DNA from: Cellulomonas sp. APG4
Lineage (GTDB): Bacteria > Actinomycetota > Actinomycetes > Actinomycetales > Cellulomonadaceae
Length of the DNA stretch: 64,000 bases
Assembly (NCBI RefSeq): GCF_009996735.1
Contig: NZ_JAACYI010000001.1
Location: forward strand, 256,522 to 320,521
Reading direction: 5' to 3'
The notes under the pieces were generated by a model, which made no database searches, had not been told where the DNA came from, and saw only the letters and a program-made list of their open reading frames with translations. The position numbers and the translations under genes were made by a program. Shown piece by piece: positions 1 to 7,641 of the stretch (positions are counted from its first letter, which is position 1; each line of letters opens with the position of its first letter).

Positions 1-1092
1 GCCGCCTACGACGGCGGCCTGCTGGTGCTCGACGGCCTGACCCTCGAGCTCGTGGCCGACCTCGAGCTGCCCGGCTTCAACCGGCTCAACCCCGCGGGCG
101 ACGGCCGGCACGTGCTCGTCTCGACGACCGCGGGCGACGAGCCCGGCTTCCAGGTGCTCGACCTGGGCACGTGGGCCGAGGCGCACGGCGACCACTCGCA
201 CTACTTCACCGCCGAGCCCGAGCTCACCGACGTCGTGTTCCCCGCGGCCACCCCGGGCCACGCGATCCCGCACGGCGGCGTCACGACGCTCTTCGACGAC
301 GCGACGGGTGAGATCACGTTCGTCGACCCGACCGAGCTGGGTGACGGGATGCCCGAGGTCGAGACCGCGAGCACGCCCGAGGCGCACCACGGCTTCGCGT
401 TCCGGCTCGACGACGGCGGCCTCGTCACCACCGTGGGCGACGACGATTCGCGCACCGGCATCGTCGTGACGGACGCCGCGGGCACCGAGGTCGCCCGCAG
501 CGAGGACTGCCCGGGCGTGCACGGCGAGGCCGTCGCCGCCGACGAGGTGGTCATCGCGGGCTGCGAGGACGGCGTGCTGATCTACGCCGAGGGCGAGATC
601 ACCAAGGTCGCGAGCCCCGACGCCTACGGACGCATCGGCAACCAGTTCACGACGCACGACTCCCCGGTCGCGCTCGGCGACTACAAGCACGACCCCGACG
701 GCGGCCTCGGCCTGCACGAGATCTCGCTGATCGACACCGCCGCCACGACCCTCGAGGTCGTCCACCTGCCCGAGGGCGTCGAGTACACCTACCGCGACCT
801 CGGACGCGGGCCGGAGGGTGAGGCCCTCGTCCTCGGGACCGACGGCGCGCTGCACGTGCTCGACGAGGTGACCGGTGAGGTCGTCGCGAGCCACCCGGTG
901 ATCGACGCGTGGGAGGTGCCCGCGGAGTGGCAGACCGCGCACCCGACCCTCAAGGTGCTCGGCGAGACGGCGTACGTGACCGACCCGGCCAACCAGCGCA
1001 TCCACGCCGTCGACATCCCGACCGGCGAGGTCTACCTGACGGGCGAGCTCCCGGCCGTGCCGAACGAGATCGCCGTCGTCAGCGGCGGATGA
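1..1092 (+). CDS. aztD: AztD-like zinc metallochaperone, 5' partial
   Basis: The frame is open from the first base, so the N-terminus and any signal peptide lie outside the window; 363 residues are visible. The protein reads as a beta-propeller of short repeats (for example LVLDGLTLELVADLELPG and LHVLDEVTGEVVASHPV). It carries histidine-rich stretches expected of the periplasmic/extracellular zinc chaperone AztD: HGDHSHYF, AHHGF and a late GLGLHEISLID segment. In this family AztD hands zinc to the AztABC importer; those genes would be expected upstream and cannot be seen here. Family assignment is by motif recollection. A generic secreted propeller protein is the main alternative. Confidence 0.75.
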   Translation, partial: AAYDGGLLVLDGLTLELVADLELPGFNRLNPAGDGRHVLVSTTAGDEPGFQVLDLGTWAEAHGDHSHYFTAEPELTDVVFPAATPGHAIPHGGVTTLFDDATGEITFVDPTELGDGMPEVETASTPEAHHGFAFRLDDGGLVTTVGDDDSRTGIVVTDAAGTEVARSEDCPGVHGEAVAADEVVIAGCEDGVLIYAEGEITKVASPDAYGRIGNQFTTHDSPVALGDYKHDPDGGLGLHEISLIDTAATTLEVVHLPEGVEYTYRDLGRGPEGEALVLGTDGALHVLDEVTGEVVASHPVIDAWEVPAEWQTAHPTLKVLGETAYVTDPANQRIHAVDIPTGEVYLTGELPAVPNEIAVVSGG

Positions 1093-1249
1093 GACGCCGG
1101 TGGGCGCGCCACTCGGCCGGCGCGCCCACCGGACCAGCCCGCTGCGGCGACCGGGTGACGTCCTCTCGAAGACCCCCCGGAGCCCTGGCGCGAGCGCTAG
1201 CGTGCCGTCGAGCGCGGCATCGGGGTCGCGCCGGACACAGGGGGATCTC

Positions 1250-1648
1250 ATGCTGCACGCACGACGACGGCTCACGGCCGCGACGCTCGGCGCCGTCCTT
1301 GCTCTCGGGCTCACCACGCTCGCCACGCCGGCGTCGGCGGCCTCGGCCGCAGCGACCGCCTTCAGCAACTGCATGGCGCCCTACACGGCCGGGATGCAGA
1401 AGGCCTACAAGGCACCCGGGATCAAGAGCCGGGACAACATCGCCCAGGCCATCCACGAGACCGGCTTCACCCGGTGCTACTACGCGCTGTCACAGCGGAC
1501 CGACATCACCGCGAACCAGGAGATCAGCGCGCTGCAGAACTACCGCACGCACCACGCGCTCGCGAGCAAGTACATCATCAGGGCCGGGGTCGACTACTAC
1601 AACGAGATCATGCGGAAGTTCGCCCTCAAGGGGCTCACCCTCCGGTGA
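1250..1648 (+). CDS. Small secreted protein of unknown function
   Basis: 132 residues. The N-terminus is a clear Sec signal peptide: basic MLHARRRL, a hydrophobic core and a cleavage site near TPASA-AS, leaving a mature protein of roughly 100 residues. The ATG is preceded by GGGGAT about 5 nt upstream, which fixes the start. The mature part has two cysteines (NCMAPY and TRCYYAL), is basic and mostly helical-looking, and ends in KFALKGLTLR. I recognise no family. The upstream region has an imperfect palindrome around the AGCGCT core at about 1192-1202; whether it is an operator is unclear. A strong hairpin follows the stop codon. Confidence 0.75.
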   Translation: MLHARRRLTAATLGAVLALGLTTLATPASAASAAATAFSNCMAPYTAGMQKAYKAPGIKSRDNIAQAIHETGFTRCYYALSQRTDITANQEISALQNYRTHHALASKYIIRAGVDYYNEIMRKFALKGLTLR

Positions 1649-1661
1649 ACGGTCGCTGAGC

Positions 1662-1705
1662 GCGACGAGGGGCTCCGCACCCGACGGTGCGGAGCCCCTC
1701 GTCGC
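1662..1705. terminator. Bidirectional hairpin between convergent genes
   Basis: A perfect 20-bp inverted repeat (1662-1681 with 1686-1705) closes a 4-nt loop. It lies between the stop codons of two convergent genes and can terminate both. There is no long T-run, as is usual in high-GC actinobacteria. Confidence 0.9.
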
Positions 1706-1712
1706 GTCAGCT

Positions 1713-2243
1713 TCAGCCGGCGGCGGGTTCGCCGTCGCCGAGGATCTTGCGCAGGTAGGCATACGTGAGGTCGCCCACCGTCTCGTCGTGCTCGTGCTCG
1801 TACCCGTGCTTGGAGTACATCGCGATGTTCTGCACCGAGTCGCGGCCCGTGAACACCCAGACCTCGGAGGTGTCCTGGCGCAGGTGGGGCGGCACGGCGA
1901 GCAGCAGCTGGGTGCCGACGCCCCGGCCCTGCAGGTCGGGGGCGACCGCGAGCCGCCCGAGGGTCGCCTTGCCGGGCTCGAGCGCGACCCGGATCGAGCC
2001 CACCAGACGGTGGCCGAGCCACGCGCCGAGCGTCACGACGTCCGGGTCGGCGAGGTCGGCACGCAGCTCGTCGAGCGTCTGCGTGAGCGGAGGGATGTTC
2101 GGGTCGCCGTACGCCTGGGCCTCGCTCACGAAGGCCGCGCGGCGCACGGTCAGCAGCTCGCCCGCGGCCTCGTCGCCGACGAGGTCGATCCGCACCTGCG
2201 GCGCGTCGTCGGGCACCTGGACGTCCTGGGGGGCCTCGCTCAT
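1713..2243 (-). CDS. GNAT-family N-acetyltransferase
   Basis: 176 residues. The acetyl-CoA binding motif A is visible as LGRLAVAPDLQGRGVGTQLL, matching the Q/RxxGxG/A pattern, followed by VWVFTGRDSVQNIAMYSKHGYE, typical of GNAT motif B. The first third (VRRAAFVSEAQAYGD) resembles small-molecule or peptide N-acetyltransferases. The substrate cannot be read from sequence. The ATG at 2243 is chosen because GAGGA lies about 9 nt upstream; an in-frame ATG 14 codons earlier is less well supported. Divergent from purU. Confidence 0.85.
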   Translation of the reverse strand: MSEAPQDVQVPDDAPQVRIDLVGDEAAGELLTVRRAAFVSEAQAYGDPNIPPLTQTLDELRADLADPDVVTLGAWLGHRLVGSIRVALEPGKATLGRLAVAPDLQGRGVGTQLLLAVPPHLRQDTSEVWVFTGRDSVQNIAMYSKHGYEHEHDETVGDLTYAYLRKILGDGEPAAG

Positions 2244-2404
2244 AGCGGCATCGTCCTCATGACGGCATCGTCGCATCACCCGCACGGGTGAGGCGACCGA
2301 CGCCCACGGTCTTCACCCGTGCCGCGCACCACGCCGGACGGGTCGTCCCACACCTCGGACGCCCCACCGGGCGGACCGGCACCACGCCGCACGGGCCTCG
2401 CGAG

Positions 2405-2410
2405 TACCCT
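2405..2410 (+). promoter_or_regulatory. -10 hexamer of a leaderless purU promoter
   Basis: TACCCT ends 8 nt before the GTG start, which would place the transcription start at or next to the start codon. No Shine-Dalgarno sequence is present, consistent with leaderless translation. No convincing -35 is seen. Confidence 0.5.
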
Positions 2411-2418
2411 CGGACCCC

Positions 2419-3294
2419 GTGACCACGCCGTTCGCGACCGCCGAGACCGCCCCGACCCACTGGGTGCTGAGCCTGTCCTGCCCCGACCGTCCGGGGATCG
2501 TCGCGGCCGTGGCCGGCCTGCTGGCGGCCCACGGCGGCAACATCACCGAGTCCCAGCAGTTCGGGGACCCGCAGAGCGGCCTGTTCTTCATGCGCGTGCA
2601 GGTCGAGGCCTCGGTGCCGGCCGACGAGCTCCGCGCCGCGCTCGCGGGGCTCGCCGACGACTTCTCGATGACCTGGGACCTCGACGTCGCGGGACGCCCG
2701 GTGCGCACGCTCGTCATGGTCTCGAAGGCTGCGCACTGCCTGCACGACCTGCTCTTCCGCCGGCAGTCCGAGGGCCTGCCGCTCGACATCGTCGGTGTCG
2801 TCTCCAACCACACGGACCTGGCCGGGGTCGCCGAGTTCTACGGCATCCCGTTCCACCACGTGCCCGTCACGGCCGCGACCAAGCCCGAGGCCGAGGCCCG
2901 CCTGCTCGCCCTCGTGGACGAGCTGGACGTCGAGCTCGTGGTGCTCGCGCGCTACATGCAGATCCTCTCGGACGACCTGTGCCGTGCGCTGCCCGGTCGC
3001 ATCATCAACATCCACCACTCGTTCCTCCCGAGCTTCAAGGGCGCACGCCCCTACGCGCAGGCCCACGACCGCGGGGTCAAGCTCATCGGCGCGACCGCGC
3101 ACTACGTCACGGGCGACCTGGACGAGGGGCCGATCATCGAGCAGGACGTCGAGCGCGTGGACCACTCCAAGACGGTCGAGGACCTGGTGGCGCTGGGTCA
3201 GGACGTCGAGCGGCGGGCCCTGGCGCGCGCCGTCCGCTGGCACGCCGAGCACCGCGTGCTCCTGGACGGGCACCGCACCATCGTCTTCCGCTGA
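2419..3294 (+). CDS. purU: Formyltetrahydrofolate deformylase
   Basis: 291 residues. Hydrolyses 10-formyl-THF to formate and THF, balancing the one-carbon pool and supplying formate. The N-terminal ACT domain (residues about 12-85) starts with LSLSCPDRPGIVAAVAG. The catalytic domain carries VSNHTDL, the formyltransferase signature RIINIHHSFLPSFKGA with its catalytic His, and ATAHYVTGDLDEGPIIEQ with the catalytic Asp. The length is typical of PurU, and the ACT domain separates it from PurN. The GTG start is supported by the ACT domain beginning at once and by a -10-like hexamer just upstream. Purine genes purH and purN lie about 20 kb away, not in an operon with it. Confidence 0.95.
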   Translation: MTTPFATAETAPTHWVLSLSCPDRPGIVAAVAGLLAAHGGNITESQQFGDPQSGLFFMRVQVEASVPADELRAALAGLADDFSMTWDLDVAGRPVRTLVMVSKAAHCLHDLLFRRQSEGLPLDIVGVVSNHTDLAGVAEFYGIPFHHVPVTAATKPEAEARLLALVDELDVELVVLARYMQILSDDLCRALPGRIINIHHSFLPSFKGARPYAQAHDRGVKLIGATAHYVTGDLDEGPIIEQDVERVDHSKTVEDLVALGQDVERRALARAVRWHAEHRVLLDGHRTIVFR

Positions 3295-3342
3295 CGGCCC
3301 ACCGCCCCGCGGTCCCGCCGGCGGGTCGCTCGCTCGGCAGCC

Positions 3343-4545
3343 TCAGCGCACGGGCGTCGCGGACCGGCGTCCGACGGCGTCGACGGCGATCGCGAGCACC
3401 AGGACGACGCCGGTGACCACGTACCGGGCCGAGGTGCCGACGTCGAGCAGGATCAGCCCGCTCGAGATCGACTGGATGACGAGCGCGCCGAGCACGGCCG
3501 ACCACGCCGTGCCGCGCCCGCCGAAGAGGCTGGTCCCACCGATCACCGCGGCGGCGATCGCCGTGAGCATGAGCTCCGACCCGCCGCTGCCCTGGTTGGC
3601 CGCGGCCAGGCGCGCCGTCGCGAGCACGCCGCCGAGCGCCGCGAGGCCCGACCCCGCGACGAAGCAGGACAGCCGGAGGATCCCGACGGGCAGGCCCGCG
3701 CGCCGCGCCGAGTACGCGCTGCTCCCGACGGCGTGCACCCCGCGGCCCCAGCGCGTGCGGCGCAGCAGCAGGTGCGCGACGGTCACGAGCACCAGCAGGA
3801 GGACGAACGTCGCCGCCACGCCGCGGTCGAGGCTGAGGTACCAGACGGGCGCGGCGAGCAGCACGCCCAGGCCGAGCGAGCGCAGCAGCACGGTCGAGAG
3901 GGCGGCCGCGGGGAGCTCGGCGGCGAGCCGCCGCCTGCGCTCGACGAGCCGGCCCCCCACGTGCACCGCGACCACCACGACGACGACCAGGTAGGCCACG
4001 AGCGGGTCGAGGAAGGTCTGCTGCGCGAACCGCACGAGCCAGGACTCGTAGGCGAGGTTGACCGTGCCCGTCGAGCCGAGCACCTGGATCTGCAGCCCCA
4101 ACGCCACGAGGAGTCCCGCGAGCGTCACGACGAAGCTCGGGAGTCCGAGCCGCGCGCTGAGCGCGCCGTGCACCAGGCCGATCGCGCAGCCGACGAGCAC
4201 CGCGACCAGCACCGCGACCCACAGCGGCCAGCCCTGCTGGACGAACGTGACCGCGAGCACCGCCGAGGCCAGGCCGTTGACCGCGCCGACCGACAGGTCG
4301 ATCTCGCCCGCGACCAGCACGAGCACCACACCGAGGGTCGTCACGCCGAGCGCGACCAGCTGCATCGACAGGTTCACGAGGTTGTCGGGCGACAGGAAGG
4401 TCGGGTTGATCGCCTGGAACACGAGCCACAGCACGAGCAGGCCACCGATCACGGGCCGCGAGCCCAGCTCGCCGCGGCGCCACGAGCCGAGGGCCGGCCC
4501 GCCGTGCCGCCACGAGCCCACCGGGGCCTCGGTCGCCGCGCTCAT
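3343..4545 (-). CDS. Sugar ABC transporter permease, XylH/RbsC type
   Basis: 400 residues with about ten hydrophobic segments. Inner-membrane permease of a CUT2-type (xylose/ribose-like) importer. The family fingerprint VLVAGEIDLSVGAVNGLAS lies near residues 80-97, and the C-terminal AAVIGGTSLFGGRGTAW loop that contacts the ATPase is intact. It is the last gene of the ROK-SBP-ATPase-permease operon, and its ATG overlaps the ATPase stop by four bases (ATGA), so translation is probably coupled. The substrate is inferred to be xylose or a related pentose from resemblance to XylH; other monosaccharides remain possible. Confidence 0.9.
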   Translation of the reverse strand: MSAATEAPVGSWRHGGPALGSWRRGELGSRPVIGGLLVLWLVFQAINPTFLSPDNLVNLSMQLVALGVTTLGVVLVLVAGEIDLSVGAVNGLASAVLAVTFVQQGWPLWVAVLVAVLVGCAIGLVHGALSARLGLPSFVVTLAGLLVALGLQIQVLGSTGTVNLAYESWLVRFAQQTFLDPLVAYLVVVVVVAVHVGGRLVERRRRLAAELPAAALSTVLLRSLGLGVLLAAPVWYLSLDRGVAATFVLLLVLVTVAHLLLRRTRWGRGVHAVGSSAYSARRAGLPVGILRLSCFVAGSGLAALGGVLATARLAAANQGSGGSELMLTAIAAAVIGGTSLFGGRGTAWSAVLGALVIQSISSGLILLDVGTSARYVVTGVVLVLAIAVDAVGRRSATPVR

Positions 4546-5303
4546 CGGCCGCTCCGACGCGTGGGCGTGGGCCCGGCCGAGGCGCCCGTGATGGCCGCGA
4601 TGATCTCCTCGTAGCTGACCCTGTCGGCGTCGAACTGGCCCGCGAGGCGGCCTCGGCGCAGCACCACCACCCGGTCCGCGACCGCCTGGACGTCGGCCAT
4701 GTTGTGGCTCACGAGCACCACGCCGTGCCCCCGGTCGCGGATGCGCTCGATCAGGGAGAGCACCTCAGCGGTCTGCGTGATCCCCAGCGACGCGGTCGGC
4801 TCGTCGAGCACGAGCGCGCGCGGCTCGCCGAGCAGGGCGCGCGCGATCGCGACCGCCTGCCGCTGCCCGCCCGAGAGCTGCGTGAGCGGGACCCGCACCG
4901 ACGGCACGCGTGCCGCGAGCTGGGCGAGCAGGCGCTGCGCCTCGGCCTCCATCGCGACCTCGTCGAGCACGAGCCCGCGCTGGGGCTCACGGCCCAGGAA
5001 GATGTTCTCGACGACGTCGAGGTCCTGGCACAGCGCGAGGTCCTGGTAGACCGTCGCGATGCCGAGCTGGCGCGCCACCCCCGGCGAGGTGAGCGCGACC
5101 TCGACGCCGTCGACGACGACCTCACCCGCGTCGGGCACGAGGTCCCCCGCCATGACGCGCACGAGCGTCGTCTTGCCCGCGCCGTTCTCGCCGACGACGG
5201 CGACCACCTCGCGCGGGTGGACGTCGAGGTCGACGTCCACGAGCGCGCGCACCGCGCCGAAGGCCTGGGTGATGCCGCGCAGCGACAGCACGGGCTCGCT
5301 CAT
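4542..5303 (-). CDS. Sugar ABC transporter ATP-binding protein, XylG type, single domain
   Basis: 253 residues. Energises the adjacent permease. Walker A is GENGAGKTT (about residues 36-44), the signature is LSGGQRQAVAIARALL, Walker B is ALVLDEPTASLG and the switch His is in VVLVSHNM. Enteric XylG and RbsA have two fused ATPase domains (about 500 residues); this protein has one, so a homodimer is expected, as is common in actinobacterial CUT2 systems. Its ATG overlaps the binding-protein stop by four bases, and its own stop overlaps the permease start. Confidence 0.92.
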   Translation of the reverse strand: MSEPVLSLRGITQAFGAVRALVDVDLDVHPREVVAVVGENGAGKTTLVRVMAGDLVPDAGEVVVDGVEVALTSPGVARQLGIATVYQDLALCQDLDVVENIFLGREPQRGLVLDEVAMEAEAQRLLAQLAARVPSVRVPLTQLSGGQRQAVAIARALLGEPRALVLDEPTASLGITQTAEVLSLIERIRDRGHGVVLVSHNMADVQAVADRVVVLRRGRLAGQFDADRVSYEEIIAAITGASAGPTPTRRSGR

Positions 5304-6361
5304 GCGCCCACCTCCAGGCCGAGCGTCGCGCAGGCGTCCCGGTACACGGGCGGGCAGACGTCCTCGACCGAGAACACGCCACGCTCGACGAGGCCGACGA
5401 CGTCCTCCCGTGTGACGGCCTCGGGCTCGAGCAGCACGGTGCGCACGCCGTCGCGCATCCCGGGGGCCGGCGCCTCGCGCCCCTCGGCGAGGTCCACGGC
5501 GACGCCCGCGGCCGTGCGCGCCTGCTCGGCGATCTGCTTGTGCACGGTCATGGTCTGGTCGCCGGTCACGATGCGCTGGATCGCCGCGAGCTCGGCGTCG
5601 TGCCCGGTCACGGGCGGCACGGGCAGCCGGCCCGCCGCCCGCAGCGCCGAGATCGCGCCGCCCGCGGTGCCGTCGTTCGCGGCGTACACGCCGACCACCC
5701 GGTCGCCGTACTCGGTGAGCTGGGCCTCGACCCACTCCTGCGCCTTGTCGGGCGACCAGTCGGGCGTGTCGTACTGGGCGAGCACGGTGAGGCCCGCGTC
5801 CTGCAGAACCTCGAGCACCCCTGCCTTGAGGCCCGCGGCGTTCGGGTCCGCCGCGGCGCCGTGGACCGCGAGCACGCCGCTGCCCTCGGGCACGTCGCCG
5901 AGCGCGGCGACGAGCGCCTCGCCCTGGAGCCGCCCCACCTCGGTACCGTCGTAGGCGACGTAGTAGTCGACGGGTGCGTCCTCGACGAACCTGTCGTAGG
6001 CCACCACCTGGACCCCGCGCTCGTCGGCCGAGACCACGATCGAGCGCGCCGCGGCCGCATCGACCGCATCGAGGACCAGCACGTCGACCCCTTGGACCAG
6101 CACCGCCTCGGCCTGCTCCTGCTGACGGGCCGCGACACCGCCCGCGTTGGCGTAGAGCACCTGACACGCCGGGCACGCCTGTGCGACGGCGTCGACGAAC
6201 ACCGGACGGTCGACGCCCTCGTAGCGGCTCGTCTTCGACTCGGGCAGCAGGAACGCGATCACGGGGCCCTCACCCGTGGGTCGCGGGAGCTCGCCCGCGC
6301 ACGCCGCGAGCGCCAGCACGGCGAGACCCGCCGCGCACCCCAGGGCCGCGCGTCGGATCAC
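5300..6361 (-). CDS. Sugar-binding lipoprotein of ABC importer, XylF type
   Basis: 353 residues. A lipoprotein signal peptide ends in the lipobox LALAAC with the lipidated Cys at residue 21. The mature part has the periplasmic-binding-protein-1 fold seen in XylF/RbsB: VIAFLLPESKTSRYEGVDRP near the start, then VDVLVLDAVDAAAARSIV, VVAYDRF, a YVAYDGTEVGRLQGEAL hinge region and VYAANDGTAGGAI. DRFVEDAPVDYYVAYD closely resembles the XylF ligand segment, which is why a xylose-type ligand is preferred. The GTG start overlaps the stop of the ROK regulator by four bases. Confidence 0.9.
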   Translation of the reverse strand: MIRRAALGCAAGLAVLALAACAGELPRPTGEGPVIAFLLPESKTSRYEGVDRPVFVDAVAQACPACQVLYANAGGVAARQQEQAEAVLVQGVDVLVLDAVDAAAARSIVVSADERGVQVVAYDRFVEDAPVDYYVAYDGTEVGRLQGEALVAALGDVPEGSGVLAVHGAAADPNAAGLKAGVLEVLQDAGLTVLAQYDTPDWSPDKAQEWVEAQLTEYGDRVVGVYAANDGTAGGAISALRAAGRLPVPPVTGHDAELAAIQRIVTGDQTMTVHKQIAEQARTAAGVAVDLAEGREAPAPGMRDGVRTVLLEPEAVTREDVVGLVERGVFSVEDVCPPVYRDACATLGLEVGA

Positions 6362-7560
6362 CGAGTGACCTCGAGCCCCGCTCCCAGCCCCGCCGGGCTC
6401 CCCACCCGGTACGCGTCCAGGGCGAGCGCGACCGCTCCCCTGACCTCGGCCTGGCTGCCGAGCACAGCGGGGACCACCTCGACCGGCCCGGCGGCGGTGG
6501 GCAGCACGTGCTCGGGCAGGGTCGCGCGCACGGGACCGAGCAGCGCGTCGCCCGCGGCCGCGAGCTCGCCGCCCACCACGATCACGTCCGGGGCCGCGAC
6601 GGCGACCACCGCGGCGAGCCCGCGGGCGAGCGCCTCACCGGCCTCCGCGACGGCCGCTCGGCACTCGACGTCACCCTGCTGGGCACGGAAGAGCACGTCG
6701 CGCACCGCGAGGTGACCGTGCGTGCGCCGCAGGCGGTCGACGACGGCGCCCGTGCCCGCGACGGTCTCGAGGCAGCCACGGTTGCCGCACCGGCACAGCG
6801 GGCCACCCTCGACCACACGGATGTGACCGATCTCGCCTGCCGCGCCGCCCCGGCCGTGCACGACCCCACCGTCGACGACGAGCCCGAGGCCGATGCCGCG
6901 GGCCACGGTCACGTACGCGACGTGGCGGTGCCCCTGTCCCGCACCCAGGCGCGCCTCGGCGAGCGCCCCGAGGTTCGCGTCGTTGTCGACGTGGACCTCG
7001 ACGCCCAGCCGGTCGGCGAGCACGGCAGGCACGTCGACGCCGTCCCAGCCGCGCAGCAGGCCGAAGCCCGAGACCCCACCGGTGCGCTGGTCCACCGGGG
7101 CCGGCAGGCCGACGCCCACCCCGAGCAGCTCCGAGCGCGACGTGTCGAGCGCGTCGAGCATCTCCTCGAGGAGCAAGGCGGTGCGGTCGAGGCCGACGTC
7201 GGGCCGGTGGTCGGGCGCGAGCGGCAGTCGCTGGTCGGCGACCACGCGGTGCGTGACGTCGGCGAGCGCGACCCGGAGCGTGCGGTCGCCGAAGTGCACG
7301 CCCGCGACCAGACCGAGGTTGCGCGCGAGGCTCACCTGCTGCGCACGGCGCCCGCTGCGCGACGTCGGCGTGGTCGTCACGACGCCCGCGGCGCTGAGCT
7401 CCTTGACGATGTTCGAGACCGAGGCGGCCGAGAGCCCGGTGACCGCGGCGAGCTCGACCTGGGTGAGCGAGCCGCGCTGCTGGACCGCGCGCACGATGCG
7501 CTCGCGGTTCGCCTCCCGCAGGGACGTCTGCGACCCCGGGGTCAGCCGTTCTCTGGCCAT
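6358..7560 (-). CDS. ROK-family transcriptional regulator of the sugar importer operon
   Basis: 400 residues. An N-terminal MarR-like winged helix (residues about 20-75; SLTQVELAAVTGLSAASVSNI is the recognition region) precedes a ROK sugar-kinase-like domain. Visible ROK landmarks are VDNDANLGALAE (catalytic-type Asp193), GEIGHIRV (His245) and the zinc motif CRCGNRGCLE (Cys255, 257, 262). Such proteins (XylR, NagC) repress sugar genes until the sugar is bound. It is the first gene of the operon it presumably controls. The ATG at 7560 lacks a Shine-Dalgarno but has TACCCT 6 nt upstream, so the mRNA is probably leaderless; an in-frame start 23 codons earlier is less likely. Confidence 0.9.
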   Translation of the reverse strand: MARERLTPGSQTSLREANRERIVRAVQQRGSLTQVELAAVTGLSAASVSNIVKELSAAGVVTTTPTSRSGRRAQQVSLARNLGLVAGVHFGDRTLRVALADVTHRVVADQRLPLAPDHRPDVGLDRTALLLEEMLDALDTSRSELLGVGVGLPAPVDQRTGGVSGFGLLRGWDGVDVPAVLADRLGVEVHVDNDANLGALAEARLGAGQGHRHVAYVTVARGIGLGLVVDGGVVHGRGGAAGEIGHIRVVEGGPLCRCGNRGCLETVAGTGAVVDRLRRTHGHLAVRDVLFRAQQGDVECRAAVAEAGEALARGLAAVVAVAAPDVIVVGGELAAAGDALLGPVRATLPEHVLPTAAGPVEVVPAVLGSQAEVRGAVALALDAYRVGSPAGLGAGLEVTR

Positions 7561-7566
7561 CCCCCG

Positions 7567-7572
7567 AGGGTA
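7567..7572 (-). promoter_or_regulatory. -10 hexamer of leaderless ROK operon promoter
   Basis: On the minus strand TACCCT is followed by six bases and then the ATG of the ROK gene, placing the transcription start at or near the start codon. The expected -35 position falls inside the 7579-7612 palindrome. Confidence 0.5.
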
Positions 7573-7578
7573 GCGGCC

Positions 7579-7612
7579 CGACGGCGCCGGGACACGCGTC
7601 CCGGCGCCGTCG
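7579..7612 (-). terminator. Hairpin after the amylopullulanase gene; also overlaps the ROK promoter
   Basis: A perfect 15-bp inverted repeat (7579-7593 with 7598-7612) has a 4-nt ACGC loop. It lies 30 bp downstream of the amylopullulanase stop, so it is probably that gene's terminator. It also starts only 19 bp before the ROK start codon, over the expected -35 region, so an operator role is possible too. Confidence 0.75.
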
Positions 7613-7641
7613 TCACCGCTCACGTGCACGGACCCCTCGGC

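Noticed and set aside
1192-1206. AGCGCT-centred imperfect palindrome resembling a CelR-type cellulase operator
   Set aside because: Only the six-base core matches; the flanks do not form the TGGGAGCGCTCCCA site, and the downstream gene is not a recognised cellulase.
2313-2813. Antisense frame over the start of purU
   Set aside because: Low-complexity Ser/Arg/Ala text overlapping the clear ACT domain of purU; no RBS or domain.
4542-5303. Single-domain XylG-like ATPase as a truncated gene
   Set aside because: The protein has all motifs, a normal C-terminus and a 4-base overlap with the permease; single-domain ATPases are normal in many actinobacterial importers.
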